Below are positions 28,208 through 48,628 of a DNA stretch of 64,000 bases, in pieces. The notes beneath the pieces are model-generated. The model searched no databases and was not told where the DNA came from. It saw nothing but the letters and a program-made list of their open reading frames with translations. Position numbers and translations under genes: made by a program. The stretch comes from Microvirga sp. GTDB lineage: Bacteria > Pseudomonadota > Alphaproteobacteria > Rhizobiales > Beijerinckiaceae. The stretch spans positions 20,938-84,937 of the forward strand of contig NZ_JACXAB010000015.1 of assembly GCF_014699075.1 (NCBI RefSeq), read 5' to 3'. Each line of letters opens with the position of its first letter. Within the stretch, counting starts at the first letter, position 1.

Positions 28208-28318
28208 GGCTTTGATCCTTTCCTTTGTTTCAGACAGGTTTCCGGGCATAGGCACGATTGCCCCCCGGACTACGCCTGACGGGGATCTGATGTCCCCTGC
28301 CCTTCAAATGTCGAGAGA

Positions 28319-28342
28319 GGCGGTCGTATTACACGAACCGCC
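28319..28342 (-). promoter_or_regulatory. stem-loop in the rpsQ-rplN gap
   Basis: Arms GGCGGT and ACCGCC, extended by CGT/ACG with one bulged base, close a short loop. It lies between the S10-type and spc-type gene groups. It may be an attenuator, a processing site, or part of a spc leader. No T-run follows, so full termination is unlikely. Confidence 0.4.
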
Positions 28343-28371
28343 CCTATCGGACAACCCCAAAAGAAAGCTTT

Positions 28372-28611
28372 TTAGGCCTTCGCTTGGTCGACGAGCACCC
28401 AGGTCTTGAGCTTGGAGAACGGCTTGGTTTCTTCGATGAAGACCTGGTCGCCCACCTTGGCATTGTTGTTCTCGTCATGAGCATGGTAGTTCTTCGTCTT
28501 ACGCACGGTCTTCTTCAGAACCGGGTGCGTAAAGCGACGCTCCACCTTCACAACGACCGTCTTGTCCTGCTTATCGCTGACAACGACGCCCTGCAAAACG
28601 CGCTTTGGCAT
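28372..28611 (-). CDS. rpsQ: 30S ribosomal protein S17
   Basis: 79 residues. '[25 protein letters not shown]' (about 5-30) and '[21 protein letters not shown]' near 53 identify S17, a primary 16S rRNA binder. It follows rpmC by 12 bp. Confidence 0.98.
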   Translation of the reverse strand: MPKRVLQGVVVSDKQDKTVVVKVERRFTHPVLKKTVRKTKNYHAHDENNNAKVGDQVFIEETKPFSKLKTWVLVDQAKA

Positions 28612-28623
28612 CTTGATTTCCTC

Positions 28624-28836
28624 TTAAGCCTTGGCCGCAGCGGCCTTCTGGCGCTGCAGTGTCTTGACGCGGGCGACATCCCGACGGACCTCACGGACGC
28701 GTCCGGTGTTCTCAAGCTGGCCCGTGGCGCGCTGGAAGCGGAGGTTGAACTGCTCCTTCTTCAGGTTCAGCAGCTCATCCGACAGCTGGTCGGCGGACAT
28801 TGCCTTAAGGTCAGAGAATCTCTGCTTCGTTTTCAT
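28624..28836 (-). CDS. rpmC: 50S ribosomal protein L29
   Basis: 70 residues from '[18 protein letters not shown]'. '[38 protein letters not shown]' (about residues 24-62) is the classic L29 helical hairpin at the exit tunnel. A longer frame upstream overlaps rplP and is rejected. 10 bp after rplP. Confidence 0.98.
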   Translation of the reverse strand: MKTKQRFSDLKAMSADQLSDELLNLKKEQFNLRFQRATGQLENTGRVREVRRDVARVKTLQRQKAAAAKA

Positions 28837-28846
28837 GATCCCCTCC

Positions 28847-29260
28847 TTACTCGGCGATGCGCTGGATGAAGCGCGTCTTGATCGGAAGCTTCGCAGCGCC
28901 GAGGCGCAAGGCCTCACGAGCGATATCCTCCGGCACGCCGTCGATCTCGAACATGATACGGCCAGGCTTCACCTTGGCCGCCCAGAATTCGGGAGCGCCC
29001 TTACCCTTACCCATACGCACTTCGGTCGGCTTCGACGACACCGGCACGTCCGGGAAGATGCGGATCCACACCCGGCCCGCGCGCTTCATGGCGCGGGTGA
29101 TGGCGCGGCGAGCCGCCTCGATCTGGCGAGCGTTGACACGCTCGGGTTCCATCGCCTTCAGGCCGAACTGGCCGAAGTTGAGGTCCGTGCCGCCCTTCGC
29201 AGTGCCGGAAATGCGGCCCTTGAATTGCTTACGGAACTTGGTTTTCTTCGGTTGCAACAT
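28847..29260 (-). CDS. rplP: 50S ribosomal protein L16
   Basis: 137 residues. '[16 protein letters not shown]' opens it; '[27 protein letters not shown]' (about residues 61-88) holds the Arg that is hydroxylated in some bacteria. It supports the A-site finger and tRNA binding. 24 bp after rpsC. Confidence 0.98.
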   Translation of the reverse strand: MLQPKKTKFRKQFKGRISGTAKGGTDLNFGQFGLKAMEPERVNARQIEAARRAITRAMKRAGRVWIRIFPDVPVSSKPTEVRMGKGKGAPEFWAAKVKPGRIMFEIDGVPEDIAREALRLGAAKLPIKTRFIQRIAE

Positions 29261-29284
29261 GGCAAACCTCTCCTGACCTCTCGG

Positions 29285-29989
29285 TTACGCCGCTTGCTCG
29301 CGGCGGCCACCGGAGCGGCCTCCTTCGTCGTTCATCCGCTTGTCCTGGGCCATCGGATCGTGCTCAAGGATTTCACCCTTGAAGATCCAGACCTTGATGC
29401 CGCAGGTGCCATAGGTCGTGAAAGCCGTGGACGTTCCGTAATCCACGTCCGCACGCAGGGTGTGCAGCGGAACGCGGCCCTCGCGGTACCATTCCAGGCG
29501 GGCGATTTCAGCGCCACCCAGACGGCCTGAGCAGTTGATACGGATGCCCTCGGCGCCCAGACGCATCGCCGATTGAACGGCGCGCTTCATGGCGCGGCGG
29601 AACGCAACGCGGCGCTCGAGCTGCTGGGCGATGGAATCGGCCACCAGCGTCGCGTCAACTTCCGGCTTGCGGACTTCGACGATGTTGATCGCCACATCCG
29701 CGTCGGTCATCTTAGCGACGAGCTTGCGGAGCTTCTCGATGTCGGCACCCTTCTTGCCGATCACCACGCCCGGACGACCCGAGTGAATGGTGACGCGGCA
29801 CTTCTTGTGCGGACGCTCGATCACAATCTTCGAAACGGCGGCCTGCTTCAGCTGCTTCATCAGCGCTTCGCGGATCGCCATATCCTCGTGCATCAGCTTG
29901 GCGTACTCGCCCTTGCCGGCGAACCAGCGCGAGTCCCAGGTCCGGTTGATGCCGAGCCGAAGACCGATCGGGTTAACTTTCTGACCCAT
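29285..29989 (-). CDS. rpsC: 30S ribosomal protein S3
   Basis: 234 residues from '[22 protein letters not shown]'. The KH domain '[18 protein letters not shown]' lies near residue 75; '[20 protein letters not shown]' near 165. It forms the mRNA entry tunnel with helicase function. The much longer upstream frame overlaps rplV and is rejected. Confidence 0.98.
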   Translation of the reverse strand: MGQKVNPIGLRLGINRTWDSRWFAGKGEYAKLMHEDMAIREALMKQLKQAAVSKIVIERPHKKCRVTIHSGRPGVVIGKKGADIEKLRKLVAKMTDADVAINIVEVRKPEVDATLVADSIAQQLERRVAFRRAMKRAVQSAMRLGAEGIRINCSGRLGGAEIARLEWYREGRVPLHTLRADVDYGTSTAFTTYGTCGIKVWIFKGEILEHDPMAQDKRMNDEGGRSGGRREQAA

Positions 29990-30000
29990 CTGGTTCTCCT

Positions 30001-30381
30001 TTATGCCTGTTCGGCAACTTCCCGAACCACGATAGTGAGGTTCGAGAACGGCTTTTCGATACGAGCACCCCGGCCACGGGCCCGGGCGTGGAAGCGCTTC
30101 ATGACAAGCGCCTTGCCGACGAAGGCCTGGCTCACGACGAGATCGTCCACATCGAGATTGTGGTTGTTCTCGGCATTGGCAATGGCGCTCTCGAGGCACT
30201 TCTTCACGTCGCGAGCGATGCGCTTGCGGGAGAACTCGAGATCGGCGAGAGCCGCAGAAACCTTCTTGCCGCGGATAAGGGCCGCAACAAGGTTGAGCTT
30301 CTGGGGGCTGACGCGCAGCATGCGAGCGACGGCTTGTGCCTCTGTGTCACTCAGTGCGCGAGGAGTCGCGGCCTTACCCAT
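30001..30381 (-). CDS. rplV: 50S ribosomal protein L22
   Basis: 126 residues. '[17 protein letters not shown]' near 24 and '[20 protein letters not shown]' near 85, with the beta-hairpin that lines the exit tunnel at the macrolide constriction. It starts 1 bp after rpsS and ends 11 bp before rpsC. Confidence 0.98.
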   Translation of the reverse strand: MGKAATPRALSDTEAQAVARMLRVSPQKLNLVAALIRGKKVSAALADLEFSRKRIARDVKKCLESAIANAENNHNLDVDDLVVSQAFVGKALVMKRFHARARGRGARIEKPFSNLTIVVREVAEQA

Positions 30382-30382
30382 C

Positions 30383-30661
30383 TTACTTCCTCTTCGCCTT
30401 CTTGTCCGCCGCGTGGCCGTGGAAGGTGCGGGTCGGCGAGAACTCGCCGAACTTGTGACCCACCATTTCCTCGCTCACGTTGACGGGAATGTGCTTCTGA
30501 CCGTTGTAGACCCCGAACGTGAGGCCCACAAACTGCGGGAGGATCGTGGAGCGGCGGCTCCAGATCTTGATAACCTCGTTGCGGCCCGAGGAACGGGCAG
30601 CCTCGGCCTTCTTGAGGAGGTAGCCGTCGACGAACGGACCCTTCCAAAGCGAACGTGCCAT
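30383..30661 (-). CDS. rpsS: 30S ribosomal protein S19
   Basis: 92 residues. '[16 protein letters not shown]' and '[25 protein letters not shown]' (two parts) with '[18 protein letters not shown]' are diagnostic. It sits in the 30S head beside S13. 15 bp after rplB. Confidence 0.98.
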   Translation of the reverse strand: MARSLWKGPFVDGYLLKKAEAARSSGRNEVIKIWSRRSTILPQFVGLTFGVYNGQKHIPVNVSEEMVGHKFGEFSPTRTFHGHAADKKAKRK

Positions 30662-30676
30662 GACGTGCCTCTATCC

Positions 30677-31513
30677 TTACTTCTTCCGAGCGTGACGGCT
30701 CGACACGATGAACTTGTCGGTCCGCTTGTTCGAACGGGTTTTCTTGCCCTTGGTCGGAACGCCCCATGGGGACACCGGATGGCGACCACCGGAGGTACGG
30801 CCCTCACCACCACCGTGCGGGTGGTCGATCGGGTTCATGGAAACACCGCGGTTATGCGGACGCTTGCCAAGCCAGCGGTTACGACCAGCCTTACCGATCG
30901 AGGTGTTCATGTGGTCCGGGTTCGACACCGCACCGACGCTGGCGAAGCACTGGCCATGAACCAGGCGCTGCTCGCCGGAGTTCAGGCGGACCGTCACGTA
31001 GCCCTGGTCACGACCCACGATCTGGGCATAGGTGCCGGCGGAGCGGGCGAGTGCGCCACCCTTGCCGACCTTCAGCTCCACATTGTGGATGATCGTTCCC
31101 ACCGGCATGTTGCCGATCGGCATCGCGTTGCCCGGCTTGATGTCGACCTGCTCGCCGGCCGACACCTGATCGCCGACAGCGAGACGCTGCGGGGCCAGGA
31201 TGTAGGCCTGCTCGCCGTCAGCGTAGCCGATGAGCGCGATGAAGGCGGTGCGGTTCGGATCGTACTCGATCCGCTCCACGGTCGCCACATCGCCCAGACG
31301 GGCACGACGCTTGAAGTCGACCAGACGCAGGGTGCGCTTGTGACCACCGCCACGGAAGCGGACGGTCACGCGACCCAGGTTGTTACGGCCGCCGGAGGAG
31401 CTCTTGCCCTCCGTCAGCTTCTTGACCGGCTTGCCCTTGTAGAGCTCGCTGCGGTCCACGATCACCAGCTGGCGCAGGCCGGGGGTGATTGGTTTGAATG
31501 TTTTCAAAGCCAT
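30677..31513 (-). CDS. rplB: 50S ribosomal protein L2
   Basis: 278 residues. '[20 protein letters not shown]' opens it; '[14 protein letters not shown]' near 55; the peptidyl-transferase-proximal loop '[25 protein letters not shown]' (about 225-250) carries the conserved His. It starts 20 bp after rplW. Confidence 0.98.
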   Translation of the reverse strand: MALKTFKPITPGLRQLVIVDRSELYKGKPVKKLTEGKSSSGGRNNLGRVTVRFRGGGHKRTLRLVDFKRRARLGDVATVERIEYDPNRTAFIALIGYADGEQAYILAPQRLAVGDQVSAGEQVDIKPGNAMPIGNMPVGTIIHNVELKVGKGGALARSAGTYAQIVGRDQGYVTVRLNSGEQRLVHGQCFASVGAVSNPDHMNTSIGKAGRNRWLGKRPHNRGVSMNPIDHPHGGGEGRTSGGRHPVSPWGVPTKGKKTRSNKRTDKFIVSSRHARKK

Positions 31514-31533
31514 CGGATCACTCTCTCAACCGA

Positions 31534-31830
31534 TCAGAGGCCCGTCGTGACGTCGATGGTCTGGCCCTCAGCGAGGGTTACAACCGCCTTCTTCACGTCC
31601 GACCGCTGGCCGCGGGTGCCGCGGAACATCTTCACTTTGCCTTTAGTGAGGATCGTATTGACGCTCTTCACCTTGACATCGAACAGCTTCTCAACCGCTT
31701 CCTTGATCTGCGGCTTCGTCGCATCCAGTCGAACCTTGAAGACGACCTTGTTCTGTTCGGACAGGGCCGTGGCCTTCTCGGTAATGACCGGGCTCACGAT
31801 TACATCGTAATGGCGCGGGTCCAGGCTCAT
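31534..31830 (-). CDS. rplW: 50S ribosomal protein L23
   Basis: 98 residues. '[20 protein letters not shown]' near 8 and '[16 protein letters not shown]' near 45. It is the docking point for trigger factor and SRP at the tunnel exit. Its start overlaps the end of rplD by 4 bp. Confidence 0.98.
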   Translation of the reverse strand: MSLDPRHYDVIVSPVITEKATALSEQNKVVFKVRLDATKPQIKEAVEKLFDVKVKSVNTILTKGKVKMFRGTRGQRSDVKKAVVTLAEGQTIDVTTGL

Positions 31831-32447
31831 TTGAAGCGCGCCTCCAGCGCATCGACAGCCGCCTTCGTGAGAACGAGCTTCTCGCGACGCAGGATGTCAT
31901 AGACGTTGATGCCCTGCACCGGCAGGACGTCGATGTTCGGGATGTTGCGAGCAGCCCGCTGGAAGTTCGTCTCGATCTCAGCGCCGCCGATGATCAGGGC
32001 GTTGCCGAGGCCGAGCTTGCCGAAGCGCTCGACGAGAGCCTTCGTCTTCGCCTCGGAGAGCTTCACATCATCGATGACGATAAGGGAAGCGTCCTTGGCC
32101 TTGGACGAGAGCGCGTGCCTCAGAGCGAGAGCGCGAACCTTCTTGGGCAGGTCGTGAGCATGGCTGCGGACCTGCGGGCCGAAGGCACGACCGCCGCCCC
32201 GGAACTGGGGAGCGCTCGCGGCGCCGTGGCGGGCGCTGCCGGTGCCCTTCTGCTTGTAGACCTTCTTCGTGGTCCGATCGATCAGCGAGCGGTTCTTCAC
32301 GGCGTGCGTGCCGGCCTGGCGCTTTGCGAGCTGCCAGCGGACGCAACGGGCCAGAAGATCGGCGCGCGGCTCGAGACCGAAGATGGCCTCGTTCAGGTCG
32401 ACCGAACCAGCGGTGTTGCCCTCAAGCGTGGTGACATCAAGTTTCAT
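31827..32447 (-). CDS. rplD: 50S ribosomal protein L4
   Basis: 206 residues from '[18 protein letters not shown]'. '[24 protein letters not shown]' (about residues 52-76) and '[22 protein letters not shown]' are the tunnel-loop signatures. In enterobacteria L4 autoregulates the S10 operon. The ATG shares one base with the rplC stop (TGATG). Confidence 0.98.
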   Translation of the reverse strand: MKLDVTTLEGNTAGSVDLNEAIFGLEPRADLLARCVRWQLAKRQAGTHAVKNRSLIDRTTKKVYKQKGTGSARHGAASAPQFRGGGRAFGPQVRSHAHDLPKKVRALALRHALSSKAKDASLIVIDDVKLSEAKTKALVERFGKLGLGNALIIGGAEIETNFQRAARNIPNIDVLPVQGINVYDILRREKLVLTKAAVDALEARFK

Positions 32448-33175
32448 CACGCATTCTCCTCTTGGGCCTGCTCAGCCAGGGCGGCCGGCGCAGCATCGTT
32501 GGCCGTGCGGAACTTGCCGGGCATCGGCACTTCTGCAGGCAGCTTGCGCTTCACCGCGTCGCGGACGAAGATCCAGCCGCCGGCAACGCCGGGAACGGCG
32601 CCTTCGACGAGGATCAGACCGCGCTCGACGTCGGTCGACACCACACGCAGGTTCTGCGTGGTGACGCGCTCGACACCCAGGTGACCTGGCATCTTCTTGT
32701 TCTTGAACGTCTTGCCCGGATCCTGGCGTCCGCCGGTCGAACCGATCGAGCGGTGGGAGACCGACACGCCGTGCGTGGCGCGCAGTCCGCCGAAGTTCCA
32801 GCGCTTCATGCCGCCGGCGAAGCCCTTACCGGTGGTGATGCCCGTGACGTCCACGAACTGACCGGCAATGAAGTGATCAGCGGTGATCTCGGCGCCGACC
32901 GGGATGACAGCATCCTCGGAGACGCGGAACTCCGCGAGCTTGCGCTTCGGCTCGACCTTGGCAATGGCAAAATTGCCGCGCTCGGCCTTCGAAACGTTCT
33001 TCACCTTGGCCTTTCCGACGCCGACCTGCAGCGCGGTGTAGCCGTTCTTTTCCTTGGTCCGGTGGGCGACAACCTGGCAGCTGTCGACCTTCAGAACCGT
33101 GACGGGGATGTGTTCGCCGGCATCCGTGAAGATGCGGGTCATCCCGAGTTTCTGTGCAATGACGCCTGAGCGCAT
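32447..33175 (-). CDS. rplC: 50S ribosomal protein L3
   Basis: 242 residues. '[20 protein letters not shown]' opens it; '[34 protein letters not shown]' (about 137-170) is the conserved loop reaching the peptidyl-transferase centre. The tail '[15 protein letters not shown]' is an alphaproteobacterial extension. 47 bp after rpsJ. Confidence 0.98.
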   Translation of the reverse strand: MRSGVIAQKLGMTRIFTDAGEHIPVTVLKVDSCQVVAHRTKEKNGYTALQVGVGKAKVKNVSKAERGNFAIAKVEPKRKLAEFRVSEDAVIPVGAEITADHFIAGQFVDVTGITTGKGFAGGMKRWNFGGLRATHGVSVSHRSIGSTGGRQDPGKTFKNKKMPGHLGVERVTTQNLRVVSTDVERGLILVEGAVPGVAGGWIFVRDAVKRKLPAEVPMPGKFRTANDAAPAALAEQAQEENA

Positions 33176-33222
33176 GTGCGTATCCTCTCGGCGTGTCTAC
33201 CGAAAGCTCCTAGCCCAACGGC

Positions 33223-33531
<309 letters not shown>

Positions 33532-33599
33532 GGCTTATCCATTCAACAAGGGAAGCGACCGAGCCGTGACCCGGCCGCTGTCCTTTGATCCTCTAAAAA

Positions 33600-34790
<1,191 letters not shown>

Positions 34791-34834
34791 CGTGGCACCC
34801 GTTCCTTTGATCGTTCAAATTTTGCTTAGTGGGT

Positions 34835-36910
34835 TCAGGCGTATTTCGCCTGAACCTCGGCAGCCACGTTCGACGGCACCTGCTCGTAGTGGTCGAACTG
34901 CATGGTGTAGCTCGCACGACCCTGGCTCATGCCGCGCAGGGTGTTGACGTAGCCGAACATGTTGGCAAGCGGGACCATCGCGTTGATGACCACGGCGTTG
35001 CCGCGCATGTCCTGACCCTGGATCTGACCACGGCGGGAGTTCAGATCGCCGATCACCGAACCCGTGTAGTCTTCAGGGGTCGTGACCTCGACCTTCATCA
35101 CCGGCTCGAGCAGAACCGAACCACCCTTCTGGAGGGCTTCACGGAGGGCCGCACGGGAGGCGATTTCGAAGGCCAGAGCCGACGAGTCGACTTCGTGGAA
35201 GGCACCGTCGATGAGCTCGACCTTGAGGTCGACCACCGGGAAGCCGGCAACGACGCCAGCACCCACGACCGACTGCAGGCCCTTCTCGACGCCCGGGATG
35301 TACTCCTTGGGCACCGCACCGCCGACGATCTTCGACTCGAAGGCGAAGCCTGCACCCTGCTCGTTCGGCTGAACGACGATCTTGACTCGGGCGAACTGGC
35401 CCGTACCGCCGGTCTGCTTCTTGTGGGTGTAGTCGATCTCGGCCTTCTTCGTGACCGTCTCACGATAGGCCACCTGCGGAGCGCCGATATTCGCATCGAC
35501 CTTGTAGGTACGACGGAGAATGTCGACCTTGATGTCGAGGTGAAGCTCGCCCATGCCCTTCAGGATCGTCTGGCCCGACTCCTGGTCGGTGGAGACGCGG
35601 AAGGACGGGTCCTCGGCAGCCAGCTTCGACAGGGCCAGGCCCAGCTTCTCCTGGTCGGCCTTCGACTTCGGCTCGATGGCGATCTCGATCACCGGCTCCG
35701 GGAACTCCATGCGCTCCAGGATCACGGCCTTGCTCGGGTCGCACAGCGTGTCGCCGGTGCGGACTTCCTTGAGGCCTGCGAGAGCGACGATGTCGCCCGC
35801 ATAGGCTTCCTTGATGTCCTCGCGGTTGTTCGCATGCATCAGCAGCATGCGGCCGACGCGCTCTTTCTTGTCGCGAGACGAGTTGAGCAGGGTGTCGCCA
35901 GCATTCACCTTACCGGAATAGACGCGGCAGAAGGTGATCGTACCGACGAAGGGGTCGTCCATGATCTTGAAGGCAAGCATGGAGAAGCCTTCGTCGTCCT
36001 TCGGCAGACGGGTCGTCGGCTCTTCGGTCTTGAAGTCGATGCCCTGGATAGCCTCACGGTCTGCCGGGGACGGCAGGAAGTCCACGACGGCGTCGAGCAG
36101 GGGCTGAACGCCCTTGTTCTTGAACGCGGAGCCGCAGAGCACCGGGTGGAAGGCGCGACGCTGCACGGCCGTGCGGATCAGGCGGCGCAGGGTAGCCTCG
36201 TCCGGCTCCTGGCCGTCGAGGTAGGCCATCATGGCCTCGTCATCCATCTCGACGGCAGCTTCGACGAGCTTGCCGCGATACTCGAGGGCCTGATCCTTCA
36301 GGTCATCGGGGATCTCGACTTCGTCGAAGTTCGCGCCGAGCGCCTCGCCGGACCAGATCAGAGCCTTCATCTTGATCAGATCGACCATGCCACGGAAATC
36401 GCTCTCCGCTCCGATCGGGATCTGAAGGCAGACAGGCTTGCCGGCAACGCGCTTGATGATGTCGGCGACGCAGCTGAAGAAGTTCGCGCCGGTCTTGTCC
36501 ATCTTGTTGACGAACACGACACGCGGAACGTCGTACTTGTCGGCCTGGCGCCAAACGGTCTCGGTCTGGGGCTCAACGCCCTGGTTGCCGTCGAGAACGC
36601 AGACGGCGCCGTCGAGCACGCGCAGCGAACGCTCGACTTCGATGGTGAAGTCGACGTGGCCGGGGGTGTCGATGATGTTCAGGCGCTTGTCGCGCCAGAA
36701 GCAGGTGGTGGCAGCGGACGTGATCGTGATGCCACGCTCCTGCTCCTGCTCCATCCAGTCCATGGTGGCGGCACCTTCGTGCACTTCACCGATCTTGTGG
36801 GACTTACCGGTGTAGTAAAGGATGCGCTCGGTCGTCGTGGTCTTGCCGGCATCGATGTGGGCCATGATGCCGAAGTTGCGGTAGTCCTCAATCGCGTGCG
36901 TGCGGGGCAT
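34835..36910 (-). CDS. fusA: elongation factor G
   Basis: 691 residues, full length. G motifs: '[15 protein letters not shown]' near 17, '[10 protein letters not shown]', '[17 protein letters not shown]' near 82, '[10 protein letters not shown]' near 136. Domain IV-V: '[26 protein letters not shown]' (two parts near 555). It drives tRNA-mRNA translocation. 19 bp after rpsG and 44 bp before tuf1. Confidence 0.98.
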   Translation of the reverse strand: MPRTHAIEDYRNFGIMAHIDAGKTTTTERILYYTGKSHKIGEVHEGAATMDWMEQEQERGITITSAATTCFWRDKRLNIIDTPGHVDFTIEVERSLRVLDGAVCVLDGNQGVEPQTETVWRQADKYDVPRVVFVNKMDKTGANFFSCVADIIKRVAGKPVCLQIPIGAESDFRGMVDLIKMKALIWSGEALGANFDEVEIPDDLKDQALEYRGKLVEAAVEMDDEAMMAYLDGQEPDEATLRRLIRTAVQRRAFHPVLCGSAFKNKGVQPLLDAVVDFLPSPADREAIQGIDFKTEEPTTRLPKDDEGFSMLAFKIMDDPFVGTITFCRVYSGKVNAGDTLLNSSRDKKERVGRMLLMHANNREDIKEAYAGDIVALAGLKEVRTGDTLCDPSKAVILERMEFPEPVIEIAIEPKSKADQEKLGLALSKLAAEDPSFRVSTDQESGQTILKGMGELHLDIKVDILRRTYKVDANIGAPQVAYRETVTKKAEIDYTHKKQTGGTGQFARVKIVVQPNEQGAGFAFESKIVGGAVPKEYIPGVEKGLQSVVGAGVVAGFPVVDLKVELIDGAFHEVDSSALAFEIASRAALREALQKGGSVLLEPVMKVEVTTPEDYTGSVIGDLNSRRGQIQGQDMRGNAVVINAMVPLANMFGYVNTLRGMSQGRASYTMQFDHYEQVPSNVAAEVQAKYA

Positions 36911-36929
36911 CGCTCAGCTCCTCAGACCT

Positions 36930-37400
36930 TTACCAGCGGTAATGCGAGAACGCACGGTTGGCTTCCGCCATACGGTGGGTGTCTTCGCGCTTCTTCACGG
37001 CATTGCCGCGGTTGTTCGAGGCATCGAGCAGCTCAGCGGAGAGACGCTCGATCATGGTCTTGTCGTTGCGGCCGCGAGCGGCCTGGATGATCCAGCGGAT
37101 CGCGAGAGCCTGACGGCGCTCGGTACGAACCTCGACCGGGACCTGGTAGGTCGCACCGCCGACGCGGCGGGAGCGAACCTCGATCGCCGGAGCGACGTTG
37201 TCGAGGGCCTGCTTGAAGACCTCGAGCGGGTTCGCCTTGGCGCGGCTTTCGATGCTGTCGAACGCACCGTAGACGATGCTCTCGGCAGCGGACTTCTTGC
37301 CGTCGTACATGATGGAATTCATGAACTTGGTGACGACGATATCGCCGAACTTGGCGTCCGGGATGATCTCACGCTTTTCGGCGCTATGGCGGCGGGACAT
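36930..37400 (-). CDS. rpsG: 30S ribosomal protein S7
   Basis: 156 residues. '[20 protein letters not shown]' and '[17 protein letters not shown]', ending '[11 protein letters not shown]'. It nucleates assembly of the 30S head and autoregulates str operons in enterobacteria. 33 bp after rpsL. Confidence 0.98.
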   Translation of the reverse strand: MSRRHSAEKREIIPDAKFGDIVVTKFMNSIMYDGKKSAAESIVYGAFDSIESRAKANPLEVFKQALDNVAPAIEVRSRRVGGATYQVPVEVRTERRQALAIRWIIQAARGRNDKTMIERLSAELLDASNNRGNAVKKREDTHRMAEANRAFSHYRW

Positions 37401-37433
37401 GAGCGAGCTCCGACCTCAAATACAGTTGACGGC

Positions 37434-37805
37434 TTACTTCGGCCGCTTCGCGCCGTACTTCGAACGACGCTGCTTACGATTCTTCACGCCCTGGGTGTCA
37501 AGGACACCACGGAGGATGTGATAACGGACACCCGGAAGGTCCTTCACGCGGCCGCCGCGGATCATGACCACGGAGTGCTCCTGAAGGTTGTGACCCTCAC
37601 CCGGGATGTACCCGATGACTTCGAACCCGTTCGTCAGACGAACCTTGGCGACCTTACGCAGAGCCGAGTTCGGCTTCTTCGGGGTCGTCGTATAAACGCG
37701 CGTGCACACGCCACGCTTCTGCGGGCAGGCCTCAAGCGCGGGAACCTTATTCCGGCTCTTTTGCGCAGTCCGCGGCTTGCGGATCAGCTGAGAGATCGTT
37801 GGCAT
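37434..37805 (-). CDS. rpsL: 30S ribosomal protein S12
   Basis: 123 residues. '[13 protein letters not shown]' opens it; '[18 protein letters not shown]' near residue 40 keeps the Lys residues whose change gives streptomycin resistance, and '[13 protein letters not shown]' near 84 keeps the second Lys. The protein therefore looks streptomycin-sensitive. First gene of the str-S10-spc-alpha run; the 451-bp gap upstream holds its promoter. Confidence 0.98.
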   Translation of the reverse strand: MPTISQLIRKPRTAQKSRNKVPALEACPQKRGVCTRVYTTTPKKPNSALRKVAKVRLTNGFEVIGYIPGEGHNLQEHSVVMIRGGRVKDLPGVRYHILRGVLDTQGVKNRKQRRSKYGAKRPK

Positions 37806-38256
37806 CCTGTGCCCTCTTTGACCGGCTACCCGACGGCAGCCATGAATGTGTCTTCAACGGTTGAACGCCGCCCTTCGCTTCTGCGGACCCTTTAAGGTTG
37901 CACAAAACGAAGCCACGCCATTGACTTTGGTAAGCCCTTGGCGCGGTGCGATTGCAGAGGACCACGATCTGTAGACCGCGGTCGTGCCCTAAATCTGACA
38001 AGTGTCAGTCAAGGTTGAGTTCGGCAGCGTTTAGGTGGCATCCGTCGAAGCTAGGCGCCTCGACTGGCGAAAACCTACGGCCAGCCGGAAAGTCCGGTCT
38101 CTCTAGCGTCCGAGTCGCGCAAAGTCAACACTTTTCGGTAACGATCCAGAAAGGTGCTCCCAAAAGACGGGATGCAGCCGGGCCTTTGCTTCCTATATGG
38201 GTTTTCTCCCGTTCGGCACAAGGTTATGAAGTAGCAACGATGCTGAGGGGCGAGCG
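37806..38256. other. 451-bp divergent control region, rpsL versus glycosyltransferase
   Basis: No reading frame here looks like a gene. On the minus strand it holds the promoter at 38100-38128 and, nearer rpsL, a second TTGACT (38007-38012) overlapping a near-perfect inverted repeat CTGACA-AG-TGTCAG (37995-38008), but without a good -10 at 17 bases. The rpsL leader would be about 290 nt from the distal promoter. No clear plus-strand promoter was found for the glycosyltransferase, apart from a -10-like CTATAT near 38192. Confidence 0.6.
38100..38128 (-). promoter_or_regulatory. promoter of the rpsL-led ribosomal supercluster
   Basis: On the minus strand, GTGTTGACT (-35 TTGACT, plus 38123-38128), a 17-base spacer and TAGAGA (38100-38105). 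The strong -35 fits heavy expression. It lies about 295 bp before rpsL. Confidence 0.6.
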
Positions 38257-39915
38257 GTGACGGCGGCGATACACTTTGAAACTGAGGCGTATGATGTGAC
38301 CCATGGGAAACGGATGGGCCGCCACTTCGCCGGTCATGGCTTCCTCTCGGCTTTCGCCCGCTATTCGTCCGAGAGTGATCCTGTCGGCTATGTCGGCAAT
38401 GCGAAGCTCGGAGCGGGATTCTGTAGTTTCATCAAGAGCTTCCGCCCGGAGAGCTCTCCGCGTTACATCGTGGCCGCCAAGGCGGGCGCTCTCAGGCAGG
38501 TGGGCTGCCTGTTCACGCCCAGCCCGATCAACGCTGCGCAAACGTGGCAGAGGGAGATGCACGGACCGAGGTCCTGGAGCCTGTGCGGGGTGAATCACAC
38601 CCTCTCGTCGGCCCGTGCCATGGATGCATTGACCGCCCTCCTTAGCGCTGCAGTGCAGCCCTGGGATGCGATCGTCTGCACGTCGACGGCCTCCCGTGCG
38701 GTCATCGAGACGCTGTTCCCCCGCCAGGAAGATCACCTGTCGCGGCGCCTGGGCGCTAGCCGCTTCGTCAGGCCACAACTCCCGGTGATTCCTCTGGGCG
38801 TGGACTGCGATGCGCAAGCTCGGCGATCGGAACGGAAGGAAGAGGCGCGCTCGTCCCTCGCTATCGAACCGGGTGACTTCGTCGTTCTGTTTCTTGGGCG
38901 CCTGTCTTTTCATGCCAAAGCGAATCCGACTCCCATGTACCTGGCCCTGGAGCGCTTGGCCCGCCGTCATCGGGTGGTCCTGTTTGAGTGCGGCTGGACG
39001 GCCAACGATCAGATCGCACAAGCCTTCGCAGAAGCAAGCGCCAAGCTCTGTCCGTCAGTGCGATCCATCGTGCTCGATGGCCGCGTCGATGAGGTCCGGG
39101 CTAGGGCCTGGGCGGCGGCGGACGTGTTCTGCTCCCTGTCCGACAACATTCAGGAGACCTTCGGCCTGACCCCGATTGAGGCCATGGCAGCCGGCCTTTC
39201 GGTGGTGGTGACAGATTTGGATGGATATAAGGATGCGGTCAGGAACGGCATCGACGGATTTGCCATCCCGACCATGGCTGCTCCGCCGGGAGCGGGACAG
39301 CATCTTGCAGCGCGCCACGCGCTCGAAGTCGACAGCTACGATTCCTATATCGGCCAAGCATCGACTGCCGTCGCCGTGGGCGTGGATGCAACGGCAGCAG
39401 CCTTCGAGCGTCTCGCGGCCGATCCGGACTTGTGCCGCCGCATGGGTGCAAACGGAGCGGCCCGTGCGAGAGAGCGTTTCGACTGGAAAGTCATTGTCAG
39501 AGCCTATGAGGACCTGTGGCAGGAACTGGCCGCCCTCAAGAATTCCGGTCAGGCAGCGCCCTCCCCTGAAGCCATGCGCGGCTTCTGGCCGGCCCGTCCC
39601 GATCCGTTCGAGCTCTTCGCCAGCTTCCCTTCGCTCCCCTTCTCCACGCAGCACATCGTTTCACAGGTCGCCGGCATCGGTGAGACAGAGGTGCTGGAGC
39701 GGCTGAGCCTGAGGGTGTCTCTGGTGAATGCGGTACCGGAAGTTTCCTCCACCTCCCTTCTTGCGCTGTGGAAGCTGGCCGGCGGCCAAGGCAAAACGAT
39801 CCGGGATGTTCTTGCCGCGCACCGGAACGCCTCAGCAGCCCTGACCGTCAGAGCCCTCCTGTGGCTGGCGAAGCTTGGCCTGCTCACGATCACCCTCAGG
39901 CAAGAGCGTCCGTGA
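38257..39915 (+). CDS. GT4-type glycosyltransferase
   Basis: 552 residues from a GTG that follows AGGGG by seven bases. The nucleotide-sugar-binding half has 'VVLFLGRLSFHAKANP' (about 210) and the E-x7-E motif 'ETFGLTPIEAMAAGLSVVV' (about 305), typical of retaining GT4 enzymes. About 120 further residues after the GT-B fold have no recognised motif. No signal peptide; cytoplasmic. It transfers a sugar to an unknown acceptor, perhaps for a surface polysaccharide. It is the only plus-strand gene inside the rpo/ribosomal block, between rpoC and rpsL, and shares a terminator region with rpoC. Confidence 0.85.
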   Translation: MTAAIHFETEAYDVTHGKRMGRHFAGHGFLSAFARYSSESDPVGYVGNAKLGAGFCSFIKSFRPESSPRYIVAAKAGALRQVGCLFTPSPINAAQTWQREMHGPRSWSLCGVNHTLSSARAMDALTALLSAAVQPWDAIVCTSTASRAVIETLFPRQEDHLSRRLGASRFVRPQLPVIPLGVDCDAQARRSERKEEARSSLAIEPGDFVVLFLGRLSFHAKANPTPMYLALERLARRHRVVLFECGWTANDQIAQAFAEASAKLCPSVRSIVLDGRVDEVRARAWAAADVFCSLSDNIQETFGLTPIEAMAAGLSVVVTDLDGYKDAVRNGIDGFAIPTMAAPPGAGQHLAARHALEVDSYDSYIGQASTAVAVGVDATAAAFERLAADPDLCRRMGANGAARARERFDWKVIVRAYEDLWQELAALKNSGQAAPSPEAMRGFWPARPDPFELFASFPSLPFSTQHIVSQVAGIGETEVLERLSLRVSLVNAVPEVSSTSLLALWKLAGGQGKTIRDVLAAHRNASAALTVRALLWLAKLGLLTITLRQERP

Positions 39916-39930
39916 CCGACCGCCCACGAA

Positions 39931-39954
39931 AAAGGCCGCCCGGAGGCGGCCTTT
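39931..39954. terminator. bidirectional terminator between rpoC and the glycosyltransferase gene
   Basis: AAAGGCCGCC, loop CGGA, GGCGGCCTTT: a 10-bp perfect stem. The minus side continues into TTTTTC after the stem, giving a strong rpoC terminator. The plus side has a shorter T-run (CCTTTCC), so it also serves the convergent gene. It lies 16 bp past the glycosyltransferase stop and 25 bp past the rpoC stop. Confidence 0.9.
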
Positions 39955-39978
39955 CCATTGTTGCGATGTCTTCGCAGC

Positions 39979-44154
<4,176 letters not shown>

Positions 44155-44257
44155 CGCCGTCTCCTGAGCTGGAGGGCGCTAGATAAGCACCCTCACCGGC
44201 AATTGCATGGGGCCGCGGCATCATCGCCGCGGCCAAGCGTCATAGTTGAGCGGTCTC

Positions 44258-48388
<4,131 letters not shown>

Positions 48389-48544
48389 CTGGACCTCGTT
48401 CCTCATACACGGCTAATCGAGAATCCCGGGATCGGGACCCTGGATGAGCCGCCCGGCGGAAAGCGCCGGGTTTCGAACCAATCCGGGCTCTATGCGAGCC
48501 CTTCTGAACATCACCAAAGAAGCGCTGCCTCTTTGACGACACAA

Positions 48545-48572
48545 CGGCCCCAGGCAAAAACGCCTGGGACCG
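48545..48572 (-). promoter_or_regulatory. rplL-rpoB intergenic attenuator-like stem-loop
   Basis: CCCAGGC and GCCTGGG arms (with weaker flanking pairs) around a short A/T-rich loop. On the minus strand the 3' side is G/T-rich rather than a T-run, so termination would be partial. This is the position where many bacteria attenuate rplJL read-through into rpoBC. Confidence 0.55.
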
Positions 48573-48628
48573 TGTGTTTTGAGCCCCGATCGCTCGGGGG
48601 TAACCCTGCGGCCGTGACGGCCGCAAAA

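Noticed and set aside
34829..37090. 753-codon plus-strand frame opposite fusA
   Set aside because: Antisense shadow of EF-G; no start signal or recognisable domain.
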